Shown here: positions 52,443-61,500 of the stretch, piece by piece | Numbering within the stretch: the stretch's first letter is position 1 | Layout: every line of letters starts with the position of its first letter | Assembly (NCBI RefSeq): GCF_028596125.1 | Contig: NZ_CP117229.1 | Location: 2,092,001 to 2,156,000 of the forward strand | DNA: 64,000 bases | Direction of reading: 5' to 3' | DNA from: Listeria innocua | GTDB taxonomy: Bacteria; Bacillota; Bacilli; Lactobacillales; Listeriaceae | Notes under the pieces: model-generated | The model's input: only the letters and a program-made list of their open reading frames with translations | The model's database searches: none | Told to the model about the DNA's origin: nothing | Program-made: the position numbers and the translations under genes

Positions 52443-52790
52443 ATGAATGATCATCGTATTTTAAATGCTTTAAGTTATTTTAGTATCCTCTTTGCACCAG
52501 TTATTGTGCCAGTATTGATTTGGATTTTTGCTAAATCAGAGGATGTTACTCATCATGCTAAAGTTGCATTACTAACTCACATTATTCCGACTATCGCTGG
52601 TGTTCTATGTTTCTCCAGTGTTTTCGTTACAGCTTTGACAAACGGCGGCTTACTCGCAAATGTATCATTTTTCGTTACCGGTAGCTTATTTATATTTACA
52701 CTAATAGCTATTGTTGGATTGTTTATCTTTAATATTGTTCGAGGTATTCAAATGCTTTTAACGAAAAATGAAGAAGATGCTTGGATTTAA
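52443..52790 (+). CDS. DUF4870-like membrane protein
   Basis: A 115-residue membrane protein with three hydrophobic segments; YFSILFAPVIVPVLIWIFAK and HHAKVALLTHIIP resemble DUF4870 proteins. Function unknown. AAAGG precedes the ATG at 52443; TATAAT at 52409-52414 is its likely -10. Confidence 0.78.
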   Translation: MNDHRILNALSYFSILFAPVIVPVLIWIFAKSEDVTHHAKVALLTHIIPTIAGVLCFSSVFVTALTNGGLLANVSFFVTGSLFIFTLIAIVGLFIFNIVRGIQMLLTKNEEDAWI

Positions 52791-52795
52791 ATGAA

Positions 52796-52828
52796 AAAGC
52801 TATCCTAAATTTCTTAGGATAGCTTTTT
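52796..52828. terminator. Bidirectional terminator
   Basis: AAAAAGCTATCCTAA pairs with TTAGGATAGCTTTTT between the convergent DUF4870-like and LPXTG genes. Confidence 0.92.
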
Positions 52829-52830
52829 TG

Positions 52831-55800
52831 CTATTTTATTTGTTTAGATTTTCTTAAAAAGAATACTCCAGCAACACTAACAAACAATCCAGTGAATAGC
52901 ATTGTATAAGGGAATTCATCTCCTGTAGAAGGAAGTTTTCTCTTATTGTTTGTTGTTTTAAAGTTTTGTTTTATAGGTTTTGGCTCTGCTACTGTAGCTG
53001 ATTCTGTTAGCTGTTCTGTTGGTTTTGATGGTTCAGTAGGTTCCACAGTAATCGGCATTGCCTTTTTCTCATAGACAAAGGTTATTTCTTGTGAAGTTTC
53101 TTTATACATACCTTTTTTGTTAGCGGAATCTTTAACCAATGTATAGCCAACGATTTCTTTAGCTTTCACACTGTATTCTTCACCAACATTTCCAGTATGC
53201 ACTTCCTTGTCATTTAATTGATTGCCGTCTACATCTATAAAGTTAACTATAATTGTACCAATTTTTTTCTTGTTGGTTTTAGTTACCTTGGCTGCTTCTG
53301 ATTGGTTAAAATCAATCGTGAAGTTAACTGGTGTCGCGTCTAATTGGTATCCGGTTGGCGCTTTGGTTTCAATTAGCTTATAGTCGCCTGGCGCTAAATC
53401 AGCTACACTAATTTCTCCATTATCATCTGTTACAAGATTTTCGCGGACTAATGTGTCGCTCTCATTTCGCAACTCAAATGTAGCATCTGCTAGCTCGGCA
53501 TTTGTTGCGCTATCTTTTTTCGTTAGCACTACCGTGCCTGTTTTTGCTGTGTTGATTTTGCTTACTTTCGCTGCTTCTGACTGATTAAAATCAATCGTGA
53601 AATTAACCGGTGTCGCGTCTAATTGATAACCAGCTGGTGCTTTGGTTTCAATTAGCTTATAGTCGCCTGGTGCTAAATCAGCTACACTAATTTCTCCATT
53701 ATCATCTGTTACAAGATTTTCGCGGACTAATGTGTCGCTCTCGTTTCGCAACTCAAATGTGGCGTCGGCTAGCTCGGCATTTGTTGCGCTATCTTTTTTC
53801 GTTAGCACTACCGTGCCTGTTTTTGCTGTGTTGGTTTTGCTTACTTTCGCTGCTTCTGACTGGTTAAAATCAATTGTGAAATTAACCGGTGTCGCGTCTA
53901 ATTGGTATCCGGTTGGCGCTTTGGTTTCAATTAGCTTATAGTCGCCTGGTGCTAAATCAGCTACACTAATTTCTCCATTATCATCTGTTACAAGATTTTC
54001 GCGGACTAATGTGTCGCTCTCGTTTCGTAACTCAAATGTGGCGTCGGCTAGCTCGGCATTTGTTGCGCTATCTTTTTTCGTTAGCACTACCGTGCCTGTT
54101 TTTGCTGTGTTGATTTTGCTTACTTTCGCTGCTTCTGACTGATTAAAATCAATCGTGAAATTAACCGGTGTCGCGTCTAATTGATAACCAGCTGGTGCTT
54201 TGGTTTCAATTAGCTTATAGTCGCCTGGTGCTAAATCAGCTACACTAATTTCTCCATTATCATCTGTTACAAGATTTTCGCGGACTAATGTGTCGCTCTC
54301 GTTTCGCAACTCAAATGTGGCGTCGGCTAGCTCGGCATTTGTTGCGCTATCTTTTTTCGTTAGCACTACCGTGCCTGTTTTTGCTGTGTTGGTTTTGCTT
54401 ACTTTCTCTACTTCTGATTGGTTAAAATCAATTGTGAAATTAACGGGTGTCGCGTCTAATTGGTAACCGGTTGGTGCTTTAGTTTCAATTAGCTTATAGT
54501 CACCGGGTGCTAAATCAGCTACACTAATTTCTCCATTATCGTCTGTTACGAGATTCTCACGGACTAGTGTTCCGTCCTCGTTTCGTAACTCAAATGTGGC
54601 GTCAGCTAGTTTGGCATTTGTTGCGCTATCTTTTTTCGTTAGCATTACCGTGCCTGTTTTTGCTGTGTTGGTTTTGCTTACTTTCGCTGCTTCTGATTGG
54701 TTAAAATCAATCGTGAAATTAACTGGTGTCGCGTCTAATTGGTAACCGGTTGGTGCTTTGGTTTCAATTAACTTATAGTCACCGGGTGCTAAATCGGTTA
54801 TTTCTATATTACCGCTCGCATCTGTTGTTAGTTTTTCTTTTAGTTTTGACCCAGTGGCGTTTTGTAATTCAAACTCGGCATCTGCTAATACTTCATGTGA
54901 TGCACTGTCCTTTTTCGTTAAAATAACATTGCCTTTTTTCATTGCATTCTTGATGGTTAAAAGGAGTTCCTCACCAGATGAACTTACAGTAATTTCTTTT
55001 CCTTCTTTGTATTCATCGCTAATGTTGTAACCTTCTGGTGCTTTGGTTTCAACTAATTTATACTTTCCAGATTGAATACCATCTAGTAAAATTTCACCTT
55101 CTGAATTAGTTGTTATTTCTTGTCCAGATTTTTCACCATCTAGTGTGTAAAGCTGAAATTTTGCGCCTTCTAATTTCTTCGTAGTATCGTCTTCATCCAC
55201 TTTTGTGATTTTAATCGTACCAATCGTTGCAATACCTGATCCAGTTCCCACAGTAAAGACTGGTGATACTGCCACATTTCTCTTTTTAAAAAACATTGGA
55301 ACATTACTAAAATCTTCTGCTTCCACCGTAGTTTCGTTAGAAATTGGTCCTGAAAGTAAACTTATTGTGCTGTAGTTTACTTTGATTGGCGCCATTGCAG
55401 TATAGTTTTTAAATTGAATGGTAAAGGTATTTCCTTCAAAAGTAATATCATAATTTTCTTCGTTTATCGGTTCGTTCGTTTTTGTATTAATTACTTGAAA
55501 ACTATTTTTAATAAACTGAGCACCCGTATTTCCTTGTTCCAATCGATTGGTAATAACTGGATTAGACAGTGTTCTTTCTGGAGTAATATTCAAAAGTTCC
55601 ATATTCCAATTCACTTTATTTCCAAATGTACTATCGATGTTTCCAGCTACCTTAATAACTTCATTTTGCAAAAAAGCAAACTCTTTCGTTTCGTATATTT
55701 GTTCATCTGCTCCATTATCTGAAACGATAGCTTTATTGTTTACCCACTGTGAGAAAAACCAATTATCTTTTGGTTTTGTTTTATATTTAACAAATACACG

Positions 55801-58245
55801 ATTAGTATCTAAATTACCAAATTCTAAATGTATTTTATTGGCTGATGTGTCTATTTTGGTTGGATAATTAGCATCCCCAACTTGTGCTAAAGTCCCTTTT
55901 ATCTCTAGAGGAATACTCAAGTCGGTCAGCTCGGATGAATTAACTACATTACGATACTGTAAAGATCCCTCTACAAAGGTTGTACCATCCAGAAATTCAT
56001 CATCTAAAACCAATTTATTATATTTTTTCCCCATTGCATTGACAGATACAATCCAATTTATTTCACCAGTTGCCGGGTTCCATTTGCCGACCTTCCCACC
56101 GTTAGCTAAAATACTAGTTTCCGGTGTTGCTTCTGCCTTTATTGTTTCTGAATACTGGGTTAAACTACCGTCAAAATATGAAAACGAGGCTTTATTATTT
56201 AGCGTGTTTGCTCCATCAGTTAAATCAATTTTTGTTTTCATTTTCACAACAATTTTATTATCTGTTGTCGCATAGTTACCGATAAGTTTAATTTTAAAAC
56301 CATCTGGCGTGACGTCTTTTTGGATGGTGAAGTCTCTACCTTCAGTTAATATGTTATAGCCTGAATCAGAAGGATAAGCGTACACACTGTAGCTGATTAA
56401 ACTTTTTACACCTGTAGAAAACTCGTCAACGATATTAATATTTTGCATATTAATACCTTCCGAATTAACTGTAATAGTCCAATCCATTGTATTATTATAA
56501 TAATCAATCTCTCCAGCTTCTTTTTTTAGTAAGTCTGGCTTGAAATCAAAGTTTTCTGTTGCTTTAACACCTTTTTCATCCGTTACTTCATTTTTAATTT
56601 TTCGTGGACTAAAATCGGTTAGTTTTGTAGAATACGTTACTTGATACGCTTTTTTATCTGTTTTCTTGTAGTTCATATTAAAACTACCGTTATCTGATAT
56701 AGTCGAAACAGTCCAATCATTAGACGCATCCTCGCCTATTACTACTTCTCCTGATTCTTCATTAAAAGTGACTTGCTTGATTTTCAAAGAATCTGCGACA
56801 TAACTAACATTATCGTCTGTTAATACATCTTTTAAAACCGTATCAGGTGTCAAATTTGCTAAATCACAATTAACATTAATTGTCCAATCAATACATTGAG
56901 TTACAGGGTTATAAACTGCTTTTTTAGTTAAATGATCATATGCTTTTATTGTTACTGAAATGGTCATACTTCCATTTGATAACATGCCAGAGCTTCCAAC
57001 TGTTGTTGCTGAAGTCCCTAAAGTAGTCAAAGACGTATTTGTCTTATCAATGGAACGCTCATAGGTAACTTGATATCCTTTTGCTTTTAGACCTTCTTTT
57101 AATTTAATTGTTAATCCTGAAGGTGCATAAATCAATTCATAATCTGTACCCTCGTTAAGTAATTGCTTTGACCCAATGAATGTTCCTTTAGCACTAATAT
57201 CTGTTGAGTAGACCTTAATACTATTCCTATTAATAATAGTCGAACCTCCGTAAGCAGTGTCCGATAGCCTAAGTTCCCCTAGCTCATTACTTTCTTTTGT
57301 TAAATTAAACCTTGCATCCACGGTAGCTTTATCAGGATTGAGTTTACCCGGAGTTGCTTCTAGCATTACCTGTGTAGCCTTGTCTACTTCAGGAATAATT
57401 TCTAACTGGTAAATTGTATTACCACCCGCCGTATTAAAAACTGCTTCCTGCCTTGTTTTATCTGTCTCAGAGAAACTTTTTAGCGCAGTACTAAGCTCAA
57501 TATCATAATTACCTTCTTGCACACCATCTTTTAAAAAGGTAATAGTTAATTCCCGAGTGCTTGCATTCAGGTCCCATTTCGCTTCAGTTGAAGGCAAGAA
57601 ATCTCCTGTTAAATTGGTTGTTCCAAAGTTGAATGTCTCTGGTAAAACCGTTTTAAATGTATCTCCAGCTTTATAGTTTTTCCCCGAAAAAGTAAAATTC
57701 ATTTTCAGAACTACTGCTCCGCCATTTTTTATGCGGTTAGTCGTACTAAGTTCATTCCCAGTTCCATTTTCTACCTTTACTGCAGTAAAAATATTATCTG
57801 CTATAACTGCTTTCAGATTTCCTTTTTTAGAGGGTTGTTCTGTAACAATTGGAGTCTTTTCTGCTTCGTCTTTGGTTGAAATAGAAGTTATAACCTCATC
57901 TTTATCAGCTAAGGTGACGTTATAAGTTTGTTCGTCTAAAGTAAACCCTGGGGCAGCCTTCTTTTCCTTAACAATATATTCTCCTTCTGAGAGTGAATTT
58001 TCTACAATTGTCCCGTCTTCTGTTATAGAAACTTCTTTTGTTTCTCCAGTTTTTTTATTTTTAATTTCAAAAGAAGAACCATTGATTTTTTCTTTTGTAT
58101 CTTTATCTTCTTTAATTATTTTAAGCGTTATCATTTTTGTTTTTTCATCTATAATCGTTGCTAATACCGGCGAAAAGTTTTGAAAAACGAGTAAACCAAT
58201 AATTGCAGCGATAAAAAAACTTCTCCATTTTACCATATATTTCAT
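52831..58245 (-). CDS. LPXTG-anchored surface protein with Cna-B repeats and MucBP domain (1)
   Basis: A 1804-residue wall-anchored adhesin. Signal peptide ends near SPVLA (about residue 29). Next come one SpaA/Cna-B module (about 38-120), a long region of adhesin-type beta-sandwich domains (about 150-1010), seven Cna-B repeats (about 1015-1660), a MucBP-like domain (GEEYSVKAKEIVGYTL), a Pro/Thr spacer and the sorting signal LPSTG followed by a hydrophobic helix and KSKQIK. Each repeat keeps the Lys of LTKKD, the Glu of ETKAP and a terminal Asn, the set that forms Lys-Asn isopeptide bonds in SpaA-type modules. A strong paralog lies directly upstream. The ligand is unknown. Confidence 0.93.
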   Translation of the reverse strand: MKYMVKWRSFFIAAIIGLLVFQNFSPVLATIIDEKTKMITLKIIKEDKDTKEKINGSSFEIKNKKTGETKEVSITEDGTIVENSLSEGEYIVKEKKAAPGFTLDEQTYNVTLADKDEVITSISTKDEAEKTPIVTEQPSKKGNLKAVIADNIFTAVKVENGTGNELSTTNRIKNGGAVVLKMNFTFSGKNYKAGDTFKTVLPETFNFGTTNLTGDFLPSTEAKWDLNASTRELTITFLKDGVQEGNYDIELSTALKSFSETDKTRQEAVFNTAGGNTIYQLEIIPEVDKATQVMLEATPGKLNPDKATVDARFNLTKESNELGELRLSDTAYGGSTIINRNSIKVYSTDISAKGTFIGSKQLLNEGTDYELIYAPSGLTIKLKEGLKAKGYQVTYERSIDKTNTSLTTLGTSATTVGSSGMLSNGSMTISVTIKAYDHLTKKAVYNPVTQCIDWTINVNCDLANLTPDTVLKDVLTDDNVSYVADSLKIKQVTFNEESGEVVIGEDASNDWTVSTISDNGSFNMNYKKTDKKAYQVTYSTKLTDFSPRKIKNEVTDEKGVKATENFDFKPDLLKKEAGEIDYYNNTMDWTITVNSEGINMQNINIVDEFSTGVKSLISYSVYAYPSDSGYNILTEGRDFTIQKDVTPDGFKIKLIGNYATTDNKIVVKMKTKIDLTDGANTLNNKASFSYFDGSLTQYSETIKAEATPETSILANGGKVGKWNPATGEINWIVSVNAMGKKYNKLVLDDEFLDGTTFVEGSLQYRNVVNSSELTDLSIPLEIKGTLAQVGDANYPTKIDTSANKIHLEFGNLDTNRVFVKYKTKPKDNWFFSQWVNNKAIVSDNGADEQIYETKEFAFLQNEVIKVAGNIDSTFGNKVNWNMELLNITPERTLSNPVITNRLEQGNTGAQFIKNSFQVINTKTNEPINEENYDITFEGNTFTIQFKNYTAMAPIKVNYSTISLLSGPISNETTVEAEDFSNVPMFFKKRNVAVSPVFTVGTGSGIATIGTIKITKVDEDDTTKKLEGAKFQLYTLDGEKSGQEITTNSEGEILLDGIQSGKYKLVETKAPEGYNISDEYKEGKEITVSSSGEELLLTIKNAMKKGNVILTKKDSASHEVLADAEFELQNATGSKLKEKLTTDASGNIEITDLAPGDYKLIETKAPTGYQLDATPVNFTIDFNQSEAAKVSKTNTAKTGTVMLTKKDSATNAKLADATFELRNEDGTLVRENLVTDDNGEISVADLAPGDYKLIETKAPTGYQLDATPVNFTIDFNQSEVEKVSKTNTAKTGTVVLTKKDSATNAELADATFELRNESDTLVRENLVTDDNGEISVADLAPGDYKLIETKAPAGYQLDATPVNFTIDFNQSEAAKVSKINTAKTGTVVLTKKDSATNAELADATFELRNESDTLVRENLVTDDNGEISVADLAPGDYKLIETKAPTGYQLDATPVNFTIDFNQSEAAKVSKTNTAKTGTVVLTKKDSATNAELADATFELRNESDTLVRENLVTDDNGEISVADLAPGDYKLIETKAPAGYQLDATPVNFTIDFNQSEAAKVSKINTAKTGTVVLTKKDSATNAELADATFELRNESDTLVRENLVTDDNGEISVADLAPGDYKLIETKAPTGYQLDATPVNFTIDFNQSEAAKVTKTNKKKIGTIIVNFIDVDGNQLNDKEVHTGNVGEEYSVKAKEIVGYTLVKDSANKKGMYKETSQEITFVYEKKAMPITVEPTEPSKPTEQLTESATVAEPKPIKQNFKTTNNKRKLPSTGDEFPYTMLFTGLFVSVAGVFFLRKSKQIK
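53266..54660 (-). repeat. Five tandem 279-bp Cna-B units
   Basis: Five contiguous 279-bp units (93 residues each) from KTGTVMLTKKDSATN onward. Boundary marker sequence ACCGTGCCTG recurs at 53531, 53810, 54089, 54368 and 54647 (the fourth and last intervals are also 279). Units alternate between two variants (APTGYQ/KTNTA and APAGYQ/KINTA), so units 4-5 and 6-7 look like a 558-bp duplication. Confidence 0.93.
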
Positions 58246-58303
58246 TAAGCTGTTTTCCTCCTATGCAAGCTATGTCTGTTGTATAAGACCTATGACTCGT
58301 TGA

Positions 58304-58309
58304 ATTATA
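58304..58309 (-). promoter_or_regulatory. -10 of the first LPXTG gene
   Basis: TATAAT on the minus strand, about 58 bp before the ATG; the -35 is weak (ATTTTC). The following TTCAACGAGTC is nearly repeated upstream of the paralog (TTCAACAAGTC near 63990), so the two genes share promoter ancestry. Confidence 0.55.
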
Positions 58310-58474
58310 ACAAAAGACGAGGGGTCGAAAATGTTCTTAGAGAACCAAAAAATCGATTTATTATGGCTTTTCAGTGAACAAAAACAGTATACTTTATACT
58401 AAAAATATACTGTTTCAATACTAAATCTCCTTTTTCTGCATTATTAGATGGAATTCTTTCTATATATAATAAAT

Positions 58475-58506
58475 AAAAAAGTCGCTATTCTTCACAGAAT
58501 AGCGAC
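58475..58506 (-). terminator. Terminator of the second LPXTG gene
   Basis: A 10-bp stem (GTCGCTATTC / GAATAGCGAC) followed by six T on the minus strand, 8 bp after the stop. Confidence 0.9.
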
Positions 58507-58514
58507 TACAATTA

Positions 58515-61500
58515 TTAATCATTTACTTTTTTGGATTTTCTTAGTAAGAAAAGTCCAAGTGCACTAGCGAATAATCCCGTAATGATGAGATTAGCTAGGG
58601 AATCATCTCCTGTTGAAGGAAGACTTTGTGCTTTTTTCACTGTAGCTTGTTTTGAAGGGTTTACTGTTGATTTTACTGGTTTTGTTGGTTTAGAAGGTTT
58701 AATTGGTTTAGTAGGATCAACAACGAGTGATGATTTATTTTTCTCATATACAAAGGTTACTTTTTGATCTGCTTCTTTGTATAGGCCAACTTTATTCGTA
58801 GGATCTTTCGTTAGTTTATAACCTGCGATGGATTTCGCTTTGGTTACATATTCCTCCCCGACTATACCTGTATGAATCTCTTGTTCTGCTAATACATTTC
58901 CTTTTGTATCAACAAATTCAGCTATTACCTTGCCGCTTACAATAGTTTTAATATTTGTTTTAGTTACTTGAAGCACTTGATTTTGATTAAAACCGATTTT
59001 CACATCGACTGGAACGGTATCTAATTCATAACCTTTTGGTGCTTTTGTTTCAATTAATTGATAATCACCAGGAGCTAAATTTGTTATTTCCAGTTTACCA
59101 GAAGCATCTGTTGTTAGATTTTCTGTGACGTTATTATCTGCGTCTACTAATTTGAATGTTGCGTCTGCAAGAGGGGCTTTTGTTTGCCCATCAGTTTTAG
59201 TTAACACAACTGATCCAGTAGACATTTTATTCGTTTTAGTCACTTGAACTGCATCTTTTTGGTTAAATTCAATGGTGAATTCAACTGGTGTTGCATCAAG
59301 TTCATAACCTGTTGGTGCTTTTGTTTCTACTAATTGGTAGTCGCCTGGTGCTAAGTTATCAATTTGCAACTGACCATTTGCTTCTGTCACTACCTTATCT
59401 TTCAAACTGACACCAAGTTTTGTTTGTAATTCAAACTCTGCCCCAGCTAAATTACTTTTTGATTTACTATCTAGTTTAGTAAGAACTACACTACCAGTTT
59501 TCGCAACATTTTCTTTCGTTACTTTGACTGCAGTCGCTTGGTTAAATTCGATAGTAAATGTAACTGGTGTAGCATCTAATTCGTAGCCTGTTGGTGCTTT
59601 TGTTTCTACAAACTTGTAATCGCCTGGTGCTAAATCAGCTACTTCTATCTCACCACTTGCATTCGTAGTAAGATTATCTTTTACTTTAGTTCCAGTAGCA
59701 GTTTGTAGTTCAAATTCCGCATCAGATAACGCAGCTTTTGTTACGCTGTCTTGTTTTGTTAGAACTACGCTACCAGCTTTGGCTGTGTTTTCTTTTGTTA
59801 CAGCTACTACTGATGTTTGGTTGAACTCCACTTTGAATTTCGTTGGTGTTGTATCTAACACATAGCCTGCCGCAGCTTTTGTTTCTACAAATTGATAATC
59901 CCCTGGTGCTAAATCGTTTACTTCGATTTTACCGTCAACATCTGTTACTAAGTTTTCGGATACTTTAGTTCCGTCTGCTTTTTGTAATTCAAATTCAGCT
60001 CCGGCTATCGTAGCTTTTGTTACGCTATCTTGTTTTGTTAGAACTACGCTACCAGTTTTGGCTGTGTTTTCTTTTGTTACAACTGCTGCTTTATCTTGGT
60101 TAAATTCAATTGTGAATTCGCTTGGTGTTGAATCTAATACATAGCCTGCCGCAGCTTTTGTTTCTACAAATTGATAATCCCCTGGTGCTAAATCATTTAC
60201 TTCGATTTTACCGTCAGCATCTGTTACTAAGTTTTCCGATACTTTAGTTCCGTCTGCTTTTTGTAATTCAAATTCTGCTCCGGCTATCGTAGCTTTTGTT
60301 GCGCTGTCTTGTTTTGTTAGAACTACGCTGCCAGCTTTGGCTGTGTTTTCTTTTGTTACAACTATTGCCGCTGTTTGGTTGAATTCCACCGTGAATTTCG
60401 TTGGTGTTGCATCAAGTACATAGCCTGTTGGTGCTTTCGTTTCTACAAATTGATAATCCCCTGGTGCTAAATCGTTTACTTCGATTTTACCGTCTGCGTC
60501 TGTTACTAAGTTTTCGGATACTTTAGTTCCGTCTGCTGTTTGCAATTCGAATTCTGCGCCAGAGATAGCATCTTTTGTTACACTATCTTCTTTTTGCAGA
60601 ACCGCGCTACCAGTTTGTTCTGTGTTTTCAATTGTAACGCTCGTCGCTACATCAGCAGTAATCGTGATTTCTTTACCATCTTTGTATTCATCACTAATTG
60701 TATATCCTGTTGGCGCTGCTGTTTCAACTAGTTTATATTTTCCTGATTGAAGGCCGTCCATGACGATTTTCCCTTCTGAATCAGTTGTTGCTTCTTGCCC
60801 AGCTTTATCTCCTTCAGGCGTGTAAAGTTGGAATTTAGCTCCTGTTAGTTTTTTCGTATTATCTTTTTTATCAACTTTGGTAATTTCAAGTGAACCAATT
60901 GTCGCCGTCCCGCTGCCACTACCAATGGTGAAGGCTGGAGAAATATTCGTTGTTCTAGATTTGTATGACATTGGGAGACTACCATAATCAGGTGATGCTG
61001 TTGTAGCCGTGTTACTAATCAAACCTGACATCAAACTAACTGTACTATAGGTTACTTTGATTGGGTCTGTTGCTTTGTAATCTTTAAACTGGATGGTGAA
61101 ATCTTTATCTGTAAACGTTATATCATAGTATTTTGAGTCAATATCGTCCCCAGTTGTTTCATTAATTACTCTAAAACTACTTTTTACAACTTGCGCTCCT
61201 GTTGTTCCGTTTTTCATCGTATCAGTAATTGTTGGGTTATTAATAGGACGATCTTTTGAAATATTATTAAGTGTTACAGTCCAGTTAACTTTATTATTAT
61301 AAGTTGAATCAATGGAAGCTGTTTTTGTCATCGCATTGAAAACTTTACTCGCATAGGCTTGATAAGAATATGTGTGCTTATCTGTACCATTATCAGTAAC
61401 TTCTGCTATATTCGTCACATATTTATAGAAATACCAATTTTCATCTGGTTTTGTACTATATTTAATAAATACACGAGTGTTGTCTAAATTGGCAAATTCT

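Noticed and set aside
53266-54660. Regular 279-bp tandem repeats as a possible CRISPR or satellite array
   Set aside because: The repeats stay in one reading frame, encode Cna-B modules and have no spacers.
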